Source: Pseudoalteromonas sp. A25 (GTDB taxonomy: Bacteria > Pseudomonadota > Gammaproteobacteria > Enterobacterales > Alteromonadaceae). Taken from it: a stretch of DNA of 64,000 bases. The notes beneath the pieces are model-generated. The model was not told where the DNA came from. It searched no databases and was given only the letters and a program-made list of their open reading frames with translations. A program made the translations under genes and the position numbers. The stretch is from the NCBI RefSeq assembly GCF_009176705.1, contig NZ_AP021846.1, forward strand, positions 2,636,001-2,700,000. Direction: 5' to 3'. Every line of letters begins with the position of its first letter. Position 1 is the stretch's first letter. Shown here piece by piece: positions 29,022-38,102 of this stretch.

Positions 29022-29572
29022 TTTGCTCTCCCGTACTTAATTTTTTAGTTTTAATTGCACATTCACGAACTAACTTGCTGACTAAAAACAAGTAAATCGC
29101 AAAATAAGGAGGCCAAAGGTAACGGTATTTGATGTAAGAACGATTGCGTTAAGTTAGCTTTTTTATGAAGGTTTTTTGGGTTTTTTAAGACTTTTTAGAT
29201 GTTTTTTTAGGTTGGCTCGCCAGTATCTCAACTATACGACTATTGCACCATTAAGAGCCCTGCAACTTGGTAAACTGGTTTAAAGTGTTCAAGTTTCTTA
29301 ATCAACTGGTAACCATTTCTAATCACTAAAAGAACTACTTTGACCAAGCAATTTTGAGCATAGATTAAGCAAAAATATTAAGTACGACATTTCCACTCCT
29401 TTTATAGAGAGCCCTTGTAATGAAGCGATTGAACAGCATGTAAAAGAGTTTTAGAAGTTGCATAGCCTTGCAAAATACCTCTAAAATTCGCTTGGGCTGC
29501 ATCACCAGACGTGGTTATGCCCATTCTCTGATCTTATTGTAATCATCTTGAGTGTGGGTAATAATTATCAAC
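29022..29572. other. Non-coding region with phased T-tracts
   Basis: No gene is recognised. Runs of 5-7 T at 29159-29164, 29172-29177, 29181-29186, 29192-29196 and 29202-29208 have centres 9-13 bp apart, the spacing of intrinsically curved DNA. They lie 140-190 bp upstream of the sphingomyelinase-like gene start. Confidence 0.4.
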
Positions 29573-29574
29573 GG

Positions 29575-29648
29575 TGGTAGTGTTTCCAACGGGTAAGGGT
29601 TGTATGCACTGCATATATGATGTGAGTTCGAGTCTCACCCTACCACCA
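29575..29648 (+). tRNA. tRNA-like sequence, probably a pseudo-tRNA
   Basis: TGGTAGT at 29575 can pair with CCTACCA (29639-29645) except at the last position. A D-like arm (TTCC/GGGT) and a clear T arm (GTGAG-TTCGAGT-CTCAC) follow in proper order. The anticodon stem is weak (GTATG/TATAT), position 33 is not T in this fold, and position 8 is G, so function is doubtful. The string TACCACCA closes it. Confidence 0.35.
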
Positions 29649-29805
29649 AGTTTTATAAATGTCGCCTTTGCACCTCGTTAAATTGCAGTGCTTTCAATTT
29701 TTGAGACTTTAACTTTGAACGCCTGTCTGTTTATATATTTACAATGAGAATGCAATGTATCTACTAACCTGATTTAACACTTCCTTGCTAATCACATCGT
29801 TCACC

Positions 29806-29859
29806 ATTTGAACTTAGTATTTGAATTGATTTTGAAGAACTAAAAGCGTAGACAAGGCA
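29806..29859. repeat. Repeat X, left copy
   Basis: TTTGAACTTAG...GAACTAAAAGCGTAGACAAGGCA recurs at 30907-30948 with an 11-base difference. The two copies flank the small cassette segment. Confidence 0.55.
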
Positions 29860-29928
29860 TACCAACATGCAAATTGGAATGACAGCCCAGAGACACACAG
29901 TCCCGTCAATTTATTGGCTTGTTAGCAT
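29860..29928 (-). repeat. attC site a1 (short, 69 bp)
   Basis: On the minus strand it starts GCTAACA and ends GTTGGTA, with imperfectly pairing arms around CCAATAAATTG and CAATTTGCATGTTGG. It overlaps the stop codon of the cassette gene at 29922. Confidence 0.6.
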
Positions 29929-30227
29929 TTATTGAAACCTTCGATAAAAAACTCAACTTTACCGCAAGATTTACATGCATACATATCTAAGTTTTCTTTA
30001 TTTACAAGTAGCTCTCCCAACCCTCCAAGAGCGCCCCAACGCGTTCCTTCATGGAAATTTTTTGTTCCAAGAAAAGTTAAACTTTCATCACATCTAGTAC
30101 AGTCAGGAATTTTTTTAATAAAGTCCCGTTCTGGTTTTAACTCTCCTTTTCCACAACTACAATTCCAACAGATTTCAAATGAATCATCATCCATTACAGT
30201 GTTGCAGTTTTGGCACGTCCACGACAT
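29922..30227 (-). CDS. Cassette-encoded double zinc-ribbon protein
   Basis: 101 residues from the ATG at 30227 (GGAGAG, 5 bases upstream). Two Cys4-type knuckle pairs are visible: CQNCNTVMDDDSFEICWNC near the N-terminus and CTRCDESL with CKSCGKVEFF later. Between them is a GTRWGALGGLGELL motif found in many small hypothetical zinc-ribbon proteins. The stop lies in attC a1 and the start follows attC a2, the layout of an integron gene cassette. Function unknown; nucleic-acid binding is possible. Confidence 0.7.
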   Translation of the reverse strand: MSWTCQNCNTVMDDDSFEICWNCSCGKGELKPERDFIKKIPDCTRCDESLTFLGTKNFHEGTRWGALGGLGELLVNKENLDMYACKSCGKVEFFIEGFNKC

Positions 30228-30244
30228 CAAATCTCTCCATGAAT

Positions 30245-30344
30245 GCTAACGCTTGCCTAACAGGCGTAAAATAGTTGGCTAAAATTAACGACGAAGGAGC
30301 GCAAACCAGCTGTTTTGCGCCCTTTGGTTTAGGTTCTTGTTAGG
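30245..30344 (-). repeat. attC site a2
   Basis: Minus-strand core sites CCTAAC (right) and GTTAGC (left) bound about 100 bp. The interior pair GCGCAAAACAGCTGG / CCAACTATTTTACGCC and the motif CTCCTTCGTCG are shared with sites a7 and a9. Confidence 0.8.
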
Positions 30345-30345
30345 G

Positions 30346-30696
30346 TTACTTTTCAGTAAAGCTTCTGAATACTACTTCAATAAAAGAACCAATTTCATTA
30401 AACCCTATAAACCAATGTTTAAAACCTTCCTCTGCTGCTATTTCATCACACTGAATTAAATTTTCCAGTAGATCTGAGCTTTGAACTTCATAAACTTGAT
30501 CATCACTTAAGTTAGAAACAGTGCTTTCATCGCTACTTAGAAACTTAAAATGGGGTACGTCGAAGAAATTAAGTTGAACATCTTCGTTCATCCAATTTTT
30601 AAACCGAACGCTTAAATCAAAGTTACTCCATTCAACCGTAGGCTGCTCTTTACAGTCAGCAGTTGATGATCTTAAATTTATCGATTTAACTTCCAT
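30346..30696 (-). CDS. Cassette-encoded protein of unknown function
   Basis: 116 residues, acidic and soluble (for example VQLNFFDVPHFKFL and EGFKHWFIGFNEIGSFIEV). The 3-prime end abuts attC a2, so it is the gene of that cassette. No attC is seen on its 5-prime side, meaning it is the last recognisable member of this array piece. Its compact acidic character resembles immunity-type small proteins, but I recognise no family. Confidence 0.6.
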   Translation of the reverse strand: MEVKSINLRSSTADCKEQPTVEWSNFDLSVRFKNWMNEDVQLNFFDVPHFKFLSSDESTVSNLSDDQVYEVQSSDLLENLIQCDEIAAEEGFKHWFIGFNEIGSFIEVVFRSFTEK

Positions 30697-30906
30697 CTTT
30701 CAGTAACTCTAACAGCTTATTCTCTCCCAAAATGCCGGAATAAATACCGACAAAACGGCTCATATCACATGTTCCCATTTTTACACGCAAAAACTTCAAT
30801 GTAAACGAAGCATAAGAAACAGCATCTTTTAACAAATGGGATTGTTTATAAAGTCACCCTTTTTAACTGTGGTATCTGAATGCCTGTCCACTTAACTTAT
30901 TCGCTC

Positions 30907-31021
30907 TTTGAACTTAGAGTTTGAAGGACTAAAAGCGTAGACAAAGCAGCATTTGGCGTGAATTAGCGTTAATGTTTTACCCACTAGCCCTACATCACAC
31001 CAATTAACAGATTTAATTGCG
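30907..31021. repeat. Junction of repeats X and Y
   Basis: 30907-30948 matches repeat X at 29.8 kb. Immediately after it, 30955-31021 matches repeat Y at 47592-47658 (about 60 of 67 bases identical). So one locus carries, side by side, sequences that elsewhere flank the two ends of the cassette region. The rest of 30697-31170 shows no gene. Confidence 0.6.
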
Positions 31022-31170
31022 TATCAATAGCTTTCACTCAATAGTGGGCACCTTCTACAATCTCTTAACGCATTGTTCACGGGATAAAACCATGGATATT
31101 TTGCGATGTTTACTTATCCCTGTATAAAACCCCATTGTGCGCGCCTATTTTTAAATTATTCGCTGCAATA

Positions 31171-31199
31171 AAAAAGCTCAGCAACGTGCTGGGCTTTTG
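31171..31199 (-). terminator. Terminator of the regulator/small-protein operon
   Basis: AAAAGCTCAGCA and TGCTGGGCTTTT form a stem around ACG, 45 bp after the stop at 31244, followed on the minus strand by a T-run. Confidence 0.75.
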
Positions 31200-31243
31200 A
31201 TAATTAAGAATAAGTAGGCTTTCCAAAGTTAACCCTTGCGTTG

Positions 31244-31642
31244 TTACATGTCTACCACTGGTGGCTCAGCTGTGTTCTCTACTTGTGGGTCGCAGGGGAT
31301 TGACTCTGTTGGATTATTAGCGTCTTTACACCAAACTCGAAAATAGAAGGTTTCATTCTTGGTATGACTATCATTAAATACGATTTGATTTGGTTTAAAC
31401 GCCACTATTGTTAATTGGTTTGTATCATTTTTGTCGAACGATTGCGTTGCACCAACAATGGTAATATTTTTGTCGGTATCATCATCGAGTGTAACGGAAA
31501 TATCACCCGCACTGTACATAACTAGTTGTTGTGGCATTGGCACCTTCTTGCCATTTTCACACAAATAGTATGCATATTGGTATTTGCCATTGCATGTATT
31601 GCCATTTCCATTTGCTTTTTGAACACTTAGCATCAGTTCCAT
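31244..31642 (-). CDS. Small beta-rich protein, possibly DP-EP family
   Basis: 132 residues, no signal peptide, start with GAGGAACTGTT upstream. The C-terminal CDPQVENTAEPPVVDM suggests the small DP-EP family, recalled rather than searched; its role is unknown. Four Cys residues are present (NTCNGKYQYAYYLCENG, RVWCKDAN, PCDPQ). It begins 19 bp after the large regulator gene and shares its terminator, so the two form an operon and may function together. Confidence 0.5.
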   Translation of the reverse strand: MELMLSVQKANGNGNTCNGKYQYAYYLCENGKKVPMPQQLVMYSAGDISVTLDDDTDKNITIVGATQSFDKNDTNQLTIVAFKPNQIVFNDSHTKNETFYFRVWCKDANNPTESIPCDPQVENTAEPPVVDM

Positions 31643-31661
31643 AACAGTTCCTCTATTTTAA

Positions 31662-34600
31662 TTAAAATAACAATGTAAACTCATCTGGCCGGTAGCCAGA
31701 TGCCTTAAATGAGTCAAGTAATTCAGGGGTAAGAGGTTTATTGAGCAATCTTTGCAACAATAAATAATGCCCTACTATCTCCCACTTTATGAATTGGTCT
31801 TCACCATTTTGATGCGCCTCTATCAAAGGCCGATATAGCGTTAACCATTGTTCTGCTTTTTGTTTGTGTATTGAGTCAAAAGTTTCGTGCTGTGTAGCTA
31901 ACAGCTCAAGGTAGCGTGTAAAAACAACAAACTCTGACAATGTCAGAAGGTTCGGCTCGGTGCCTTCAGGTACGGCAAGTTGAATACTTTTGAGATACGC
32001 AAGTGCCACTGGCACCGAGCGGTTAGCCAGCGAGTAAGCTCTTTCCAGTTCAATTTTTTTCAATGTTGAACGGGCTAATATCGACAATTCAGAATTTGGC
32101 GGTTTCAACCCGCTATTGTCCAGTGTCGTCAGATTAAGCATTACCTGCTCATCCTGATCGGTTTGTCGCAAGGCAATTAATTCGATCAGGGTATTGATCA
32201 ACGACTTTTCGTTGTGCGATACGTTTTCCCTATCAAGGTCCTGCAGCTGAGTGATTAAGATGTGACTGTTGTTAAATTCATCCAGTACTCTTTGATATTG
32301 GCCCAAACTCAATAACGTTGCGCTCTTTTTCTGCAGCACATCAAACAGTCGGATCATGCTGAGTGTATTTTCAGTATCCTTGTTATAAATAACTTTTCTA
32401 AGTTCTACTGCTTTTTCGTAATAGGGTAACGCTTTATCAATCGCGCCTTTTCTATCCTGAATATTACCTTGCCACGAATAGGTGCCAGCAATGTCTGAGA
32501 TAAGCGCATTATTACCCGGCTGATATTTTAACAGGTCAGACTTTAAATCCAGTGAGCGATTAAAATATTGCTCTGCTGCCAAAATATTATTTTGTTTGTA
32601 AGCCACTGAGCCGAGGTTATTAAATGCATAAGACAGCTCCAATTGATAATGTTGATTGTCTGGCTGCAGCGCCAGTAAATGTTGAGCATTGTGTAAGTAG
32701 CCTTGAAAAGCCTGTTGTGCAGTGTCGTATTGTTCTTGTTGATAATGCAGCTGTCCTAACCAAAAGTAATTCAGCATCTGCTGCTCTAGCAGCGGCTCTG
32801 CATTGGGGGCTTTGTCCAGCTGTGTACGCAATGCCTGTGCACCTTGGCGAAACAATTTATGTGCCTGCTCAAATTGCCTTTTTTGATAAGCAACCTGACC
32901 AAGTAACGTAAACGCATCGGCCAATTGAATGGCTGCGTTTTGGCTAAGCTGTTCGCTGCCCTGATCCGCAAAGTACTGTAACGCCTGATTAGCCACCATA
33001 GACAATAGCTCTAACTTACCGATGGGTTCGAGTTTCGCTTTAAGATCAGAGAGCATAAATGAAATAAGGTTCTCTGCTGCCTGATTAGCCTCGCTGATCT
33101 GTGTATTTTGTTGCTGTACTTTAATGCCAAAAAATACCAACGCACTGCTAGCCAATAGCAATACTGCTGCAACAGATTGCTTTAAGCGATTACCAGCTCG
33201 ATACTTTTTTACGCTCAGAGCGAGATACTCTCTTATATTACGATTAATGAGTAGTGAGCTACTTTTCATTAAGCTGCTCTTGGCTATTTTCTGCAACTGA
33301 CTAGGATTACTAAGCAAATAGTCACGATGGCGGTTTTGCCCCTCCCAGCGGCTATAGGCGATGGTAATATCTTGTGTTAAAAATAACTCATGCAAATTAC
33401 GCTCGATCCAGAGCGATAGCATTTCCCACTCATCCAGCAACAAATCGCAAGACAGCATAAAAGCAACTTTTTCGGTCCCGTTTTGCACATACTTTGACAC
33501 CGGCATCAGTAAATCACTTTCAACCAACAAAGTAATACTGTTCATCGTTAGCGCTTGTGCATTGGCATCCAAAACCAGCGTTTGCCTGACTCGCTGATGG
33601 TGATCTTCACTGGAGATAGTCACAAGGCTAGGAAACAACGCAGTAAGTTCGGCTTTGTCAACATCGCTCAGTTGCTGCATTACCTGTGTTGTGTACTGCT
33701 TTAAAAACCGCGCAAACGTAAAACGCGGATAACTTTGTGCGCCTAACGGAGTGTTGCTGTGGTTCATAAATAACTGCTGCAAATACCGCTGCAATAGACC
33801 TATTGCATAGCCATGAGTAGTGACATCTTCGAGTATCAACTCATCTATCGCCCCCGCAGCATGCAATGAATGGCCTGCCAATTCAAAAGGACGGCTGATA
33901 AGCTGGTACAGCTCTGCGTAATTAAATGCAGGCATGGCTGTTAGCGCTTGCTCATATGCTTGGGTGTCGTCAATCAGGCCAAGGGCTTGAAGTTGTTTAA
34001 GCGATTGCGATTCAGACCAAGTTGCACAGGGGATAACCCAATGAACTCGAGCCACAGAGGCAAACTCTTTAAGCCGTGCCAGTATCTGGGCAGACGCATC
34101 TTGCTGATGTAAATTATCTATATCATCCAGCAAGATCAGCAGCCTTTCAGCGCTACCAAGCTGCGTCAAGGTTGCCGCAATCTCATTAAATACCAACGCA
34201 GGCTCACAAGTAACACAGCAGTAAAACACCGCCTTAAAATTGTTACTTTGCTGCAAGGTCAACTTTCTAAATGCAGGATATAACCCAGCTTGCAGCAAAG
34301 ATGTGCTGCCTTGCCTAGGCAATGTACTAATAATCTGTAATCGTTCTTCTAAACTGCGCGTCACACATTGGCGAATAAAGCGCTGCCTGCCCATAAAAAC
34401 ATCTTGTAAGTGCAACTCATAAGCCCCCTGACCAGGATACGGGTTACCACTGAGCCACTCAGAAGTTGGGCTACTCGACACGTTCATTGCACCACCGCTT
34501 TGCTGTGCGCTGTGATCAACACAAGTAACATTGGCTACCAATAAGTAACCTTTTTTAGGCAATGTTTTTATATAGTTAGGGTGGGCTTTGTCGTCTTCCA

Positions 34601-34853
34601 GTGCTTTTCTTAATGACGCGATACACTTGTGCAAAGGGCTATCACTGATATATTGATTTGGCCAACAGTTTTCGATCAACGCTTCACTGGTTACCAACTC
34701 TCCCGCATGGTCAGCAAAATAACACAACACATCCATTTGCTTTGGTTGAACCGTGATTGAGTGGCCAGCTCGTTCCAGCACATTCTTATCTGGTATCACC
34801 AACGTATTATTGAGGTAAAAAGGACTATGCTGTTTAGATGTTGGCCCTGTCAT
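31662..34853 (-). CDS. Winged-helix / nSTAND-like NTPase / TM / TPR regulator
   Basis: 1063 residues. About 1-110 is an OmpR-type winged helix (LIENCWPNQYISDSPLHKCI, then YIKTLPKKGYLL). About 150-480 resembles an nSTAND1-type NTPase: FMGRQRFIRQC, then LPRQGSTSLLQAGLYPAF in the Walker A position (the P-loop Lys is absent) and RLLILLDDID as Walker B. One membrane helix lies at about 558-576, and TPR-like repeats fill the C-terminus (for example LGSVAYKQNNILAAEQYFNR). It combines a transcription factor, a signalling ATPase-like module and an outer sensor. It is divergent from the PI-PLC gene, its probable target by position. Confidence 0.75.
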   Translation of the reverse strand: MTGPTSKQHSPFYLNNTLVIPDKNVLERAGHSITVQPKQMDVLCYFADHAGELVTSEALIENCWPNQYISDSPLHKCIASLRKALEDDKAHPNYIKTLPKKGYLLVANVTCVDHSAQQSGGAMNVSSSPTSEWLSGNPYPGQGAYELHLQDVFMGRQRFIRQCVTRSLEERLQIISTLPRQGSTSLLQAGLYPAFRKLTLQQSNNFKAVFYCCVTCEPALVFNEIAATLTQLGSAERLLILLDDIDNLHQQDASAQILARLKEFASVARVHWVIPCATWSESQSLKQLQALGLIDDTQAYEQALTAMPAFNYAELYQLISRPFELAGHSLHAAGAIDELILEDVTTHGYAIGLLQRYLQQLFMNHSNTPLGAQSYPRFTFARFLKQYTTQVMQQLSDVDKAELTALFPSLVTISSEDHHQRVRQTLVLDANAQALTMNSITLLVESDLLMPVSKYVQNGTEKVAFMLSCDLLLDEWEMLSLWIERNLHELFLTQDITIAYSRWEGQNRHRDYLLSNPSQLQKIAKSSLMKSSSLLINRNIREYLALSVKKYRAGNRLKQSVAAVLLLASSALVFFGIKVQQQNTQISEANQAAENLISFMLSDLKAKLEPIGKLELLSMVANQALQYFADQGSEQLSQNAAIQLADAFTLLGQVAYQKRQFEQAHKLFRQGAQALRTQLDKAPNAEPLLEQQMLNYFWLGQLHYQQEQYDTAQQAFQGYLHNAQHLLALQPDNQHYQLELSYAFNNLGSVAYKQNNILAAEQYFNRSLDLKSDLLKYQPGNNALISDIAGTYSWQGNIQDRKGAIDKALPYYEKAVELRKVIYNKDTENTLSMIRLFDVLQKKSATLLSLGQYQRVLDEFNNSHILITQLQDLDRENVSHNEKSLINTLIELIALRQTDQDEQVMLNLTTLDNSGLKPPNSELSILARSTLKKIELERAYSLANRSVPVALAYLKSIQLAVPEGTEPNLLTLSEFVVFTRYLELLATQHETFDSIHKQKAEQWLTLYRPLIEAHQNGEDQFIKWEIVGHYLLLQRLLNKPLTPELLDSFKASGYRPDEFTLLF

Positions 34854-35090
34854 TATAATTGTTGCAACTCACTAAAACGCCTTATATTTTTTTATCTTAG
34901 CGTACCCCTAATGCGAAATCATTAAAAAAAATATAAATAATTTAATTTTATGTTGCACTTTAGGTTAATGGTTTTGTTCCTTATGTTAGCTTTGCGATCA
35001 CACTACACTGTGCGTTATCAACGCCACTAAATTGCAATTTTATTTACCCTGCATTAATTTAACTATTTGATAATAAACAATATAAAAACA

Positions 35091-35107
35091 GGTAAGGTAA
35101 AGGTAAG
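35091..35107 (+). promoter_or_regulatory. Triple GGTAA direct repeat upstream of the PI-PLC gene
   Basis: GGTAAGGTAAAGGTAAG gives three GGTAA units spaced 5-6 bp apart in the 376-bp divergent region 34854-35229. Half-helical-turn repeats are a plausible binding site for a winged-helix regulator. The rest of the region is AT-rich with no clear promoter. Confidence 0.25.
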
Positions 35108-35229
35108 AAAAGACCAGCCAGCCGTAAGGTGTTCCTCTACTCATTATTCTAATTTGTAAAGCATTGGACGAGGCAAGCAAAACGCTTCGAGCTAATAAAC
35201 AAATTTAAACAACACAGAAGGAACAGATC

Positions 35230-37020
35230 ATGAACCTAACACATACATCTCGCACAATTAAAGTAATCGCAAAACGTTCTATGATTGCTACAACATTATC
35301 TGCCTTGAGTATGGCAACCGCGTTTGCTCACAATAACCCAGGCTACTCACACGACGATCACATTGGCTATACCAATACAAATTGGATGGCCAGCATACAA
35401 AATGGTGCGCTACTGAGCCAGTTATCTATACCTGGCACCCACGACTCAGGTGCTTATAAATTTGGTGGTGACGCTGTTGAAACGCAAACGATGTCGCTAT
35501 CAACACAGCTTAATTCGGGCATTCGTGCCTGGGACATTCGCCTAGGCTCATGTTTGATAGAAATTCCCAGTTCATTATGTGTTTACCACGGCGTAGCCCC
35601 GCAGGGAATTGGTTTTGACAGCGTGCTACAAGACGCCGCCAACTTTTTATCAAACAACCCCAGCGAAACCGTATTGATGCGTATTAAGCATGAAACAGGC
35701 ACAGAACATTACTTTGAACACTTCGTAAATCAAGACCTTGATCGGTTTGACCACCTCTTATACAAAGGACAAAGTGACAACCCAACAATGGGCGAAATGC
35801 GCGGTAAAATCGTAATTTTACAAGACTACGACGGTGCAGATAAAGGGATCCCATGGGACAGCTTCAATACACAAGATAACTACCACCTGAGCACCAACTG
35901 GGACCTATATAGCAAATGGGAATCCGTTAAGTACCACCTTAGTAGTGCATCAAGCGGTGCCATGGCCAGCAAATACATTAACTTTTTAAGTGGTTCTGGC
36001 GGCTCATTTCCTTACTTTGTAGCAAGTGGTCACTCTAGCCCAGGAACAGGCGCATCAAGGCTTTCAACAGGTAAAACGATTGGTGTTTTTCCTAATGATT
36101 ACCCTGATTTTCCGCGTGTAGCATGTGCGTTTAATCCATTCATTATGGGCGAAGACTGTACAATTGCATTTGAAGGTACAAATACCCTAACCATGGATAG
36201 AATTACAGGCGGTCATGTTAGCCGTGCTGGTATTGTCTATGCTGACTTTCCTGGGAGCGGTCTGATTGACTCAGTGATAGGCTTAAACTATACGCTGACT
36301 TCACGGGTAGCTCGTGTCAATAACGTGAACTTTACCTGGAGCTCAAGTGGCGCAATTCCATTTATGCACTGTACTCACATTGTTGAAACCGCAGATATTA
36401 ACGGCTGGCATGACAACTACTTCTGTAGTTCGCAAGACATTGGCATGCGCTGGAGTAGTGCAGGTCCTATCGCTGATATGAAATGTACTCAAATTGTAGA
36501 ACCTTCTGACCCACACACTTGGAATGACAACTATCTGTGTTTGCCTAATTCTTCTGAGTTTGGTTTCCAGTGGAGTTATGCAGGCAGTAACAGCGCCAAC
36601 GCCGTACAGTGGTCAGAGCCAACAGATCCGCACACATGGCATGATAACTACCTAACGGTAACACATGGCGATGTTCTAAAAGCAGGTCAATTTTTAGAGC
36701 TGGGTGAACAGTTGGTGTCAAACGATGGCCGTCACATACTAGCAATGCAAGGCGATGGCAATTTAGTGATTTACTCAGGTGGCCAGCCTATTTGGGCAAC
36801 CAATACAAATGGCTCTGATGCCATAAGAGCTCACCTATCAACAGGCATCTTTGGCATCAACAGTGGTAACCTGACACTGCTCAATGCTAACGGCTCGGTG
36901 GTTTGGCAAAGTAACAGCAACGGCGTATTATCAAGCTTGATTATGCAAAATGATGGCAACCTCGTTATCTACGATGTTAACGGTACACCTATTTGGGCTA
37001 CTAATACCTGCTGTCGCTAA
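35230..37020 (+). CDS. Secreted phosphatidylinositol-specific phospholipase C with lectin repeats
   Basis: 596 residues. A signal peptide (about 1-34) is followed by a PI-PLC X domain with the two catalytic His in SIPGTHDSG and CVYHGV, and MRIKHET. After about residue 350 come three ~40-residue repeats with W-HDNY-type ends (GWHDNYFC, TWNDNYLC, TWHDNYLTV), then a C-terminal bulb-type lectin with two Q-x-D-x-N-x-V-x-Y sites (MQGDGNLVIY, MQNDGNLVIY). The lectin part should bind mannose-type glycans and target the lipase to eukaryotic or algal surfaces. AGAAGGAA precedes the start. Confidence 0.9.
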   Translation: MNLTHTSRTIKVIAKRSMIATTLSALSMATAFAHNNPGYSHDDHIGYTNTNWMASIQNGALLSQLSIPGTHDSGAYKFGGDAVETQTMSLSTQLNSGIRAWDIRLGSCLIEIPSSLCVYHGVAPQGIGFDSVLQDAANFLSNNPSETVLMRIKHETGTEHYFEHFVNQDLDRFDHLLYKGQSDNPTMGEMRGKIVILQDYDGADKGIPWDSFNTQDNYHLSTNWDLYSKWESVKYHLSSASSGAMASKYINFLSGSGGSFPYFVASGHSSPGTGASRLSTGKTIGVFPNDYPDFPRVACAFNPFIMGEDCTIAFEGTNTLTMDRITGGHVSRAGIVYADFPGSGLIDSVIGLNYTLTSRVARVNNVNFTWSSSGAIPFMHCTHIVETADINGWHDNYFCSSQDIGMRWSSAGPIADMKCTQIVEPSDPHTWNDNYLCLPNSSEFGFQWSYAGSNSANAVQWSEPTDPHTWHDNYLTVTHGDVLKAGQFLELGEQLVSNDGRHILAMQGDGNLVIYSGGQPIWATNTNGSDAIRAHLSTGIFGINSGNLTLLNANGSVVWQSNSNGVLSSLIMQNDGNLVIYDVNGTPIWATNTCCR

Positions 37021-37067
37021 TTGAGTTGTATACACAATAAAAGCGCGAAAGCCTGCCTTTTATATAC

Positions 37068-37100
37068 AAATCCTCGCTGAGTAATTAGCGGGGATTTTTT
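37068..37100 (+). terminator. Terminator of the PI-PLC gene
   Basis: AAATCCTCGCT pairs with AGCGGGGATTT around GAGTAATT and is followed by T residues, 48 bp after the stop. Confidence 0.85.
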
Positions 37101-37227
37101 GTTGCCACACGCAAAGCAGCTTTTTGCGCGTTCTGCCAAAGTAAACTGCCCACGCTTAAATTAATTGCTGAAAATGCTACAAAAGAGCTTAAGGATCACG
37201 TCTTGTATTGTGAGACCCACTTGATTG

Positions 37228-37262
37228 CTGATAGGTCAAAAAGCAAGACCTGACCCCGTTGC
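37228..37262. repeat. REP-like short repeat
   Basis: GGTCAAAAAGCAAGACCTGACCCC resembles REP/RAYT-associated sequences; a diverged copy (AGTCAAAAAGCAAAACCTG) is at 47985-48004. Confidence 0.4.
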
Positions 37263-37270
37263 TTTATGCT

Positions 37271-37774
37271 TTATGTGTGGACTGACTGATACACGTTATT
37301 TTCTATTAAAGCCCCTGCAAACTCAAAGGTTAGAAGCCCTATTCGATTCAACCCCAGATGCTCATAAAAGCCATTTGATTCATTTTCAACCCAAGTGTAA
37401 AGCCAGTATTTATTACCAAACTGATTCTCAACTTCATTCAATAGCTTTCGACCTAACCCTTTTCCTCTGAAAGTATAATCTATATAAAGCTTTTCTACTT
37501 CAAAGCCATTACTAGGTGTTTGATAATGGGATTCAAGATTAACCTTTACATAGCCTTGCAGAACCTCATGCTCTTCACTTACAAACACACGATATTTAGT
37601 CGTATTCAATATTTCAAAGAAGTAGCTTGCAGTGAAAGTGGACAAGACATACTCAGCGTATTCAGTTTTGATACCTTCTCTAGCATATGTGTCTAGCCAT
37701 ACCTTAATAGACAATACCGCTAATTTTACGCAATCGTCTTTTGTCGCTTCCCTAATCACTTTCCCTCCAAACAC
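37271..37774 (-). CDS. GNAT family N-acetyltransferase
   Basis: 167 residues (or 162 if the GTG at 37759 with GGAGG just upstream is used). The acetyl-CoA loop is FRGKGLGRKLL (R-G-x-G-x-G), preceded by KLYIDYTFRG and followed by VENESNGFYEHLGLNRIG, the C-terminal motif of ribosomal/small-molecule GNATs. It lies just beyond the solo IS right end and attC a3, but no attC is visible at its own 3-prime end, so whether it is a cassette is open. The substrate is unknown. Confidence 0.8.
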   Translation of the reverse strand: MFGGKVIREATKDDCVKLAVLSIKVWLDTYAREGIKTEYAEYVLSTFTASYFFEILNTTKYRVFVSEEHEVLQGYVKVNLESHYQTPSNGFEVEKLYIDYTFRGKGLGRKLLNEVENQFGNKYWLYTWVENESNGFYEHLGLNRIGLLTFEFAGALIENNVYQSVHT

Positions 37775-37868
37775 ATAACGAACCTTTTGAGTTACTCGTT
37801 TTTAATACATTAGCCATTATTATATCAACCTTAGCTGAGTTCATTATTTTGCTTAAGTGCTTCGAGGG

Positions 37869-37996
37869 ATATCAGCATGATAACCGACAACATTACTTGC
37901 TTCATCCTATGCGTTAACTCTCTCTAATTCGAGTTAAGAAATTATGGCTTATAGTTAGGCAAGGATCAGTGTGTTTAACTTGACAGTGGGAGTCAT
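37869..37996 (+). mobile_element. Solo right end (128 bp) of the IS1111-group element
   Basis: The 128 bp match the right end of the IS at 41474-41601 with only a few differences, all in the first ~25 bases. It ends in GTGGGAGTCAT directly against an attC core (ACCAACGCC). The transposase and left end are missing. TTGACA and GTTAGGC of the full copy are both preserved. Confidence 0.8.
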
Positions 37997-38097
37997 ACCA
38001 ACGCCCATTTATGGGGCGAGCTTAGGCTTGCTAAAATTAGTGAGGAACGAACCCGAGCAAGCCATGGCGAATCCCTTCATAAACCGCTTGTTATACA
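37995..38097 (-). repeat. attC site a3
   Basis: Minus-strand core GTATAAC (right) and GTTGGTAT (left) bound about 100 bp, with complementary arms containing GGCTTGC and GCAAGCC. Confidence 0.85.
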
Positions 38098-38102
38098 TGC
38101 CG

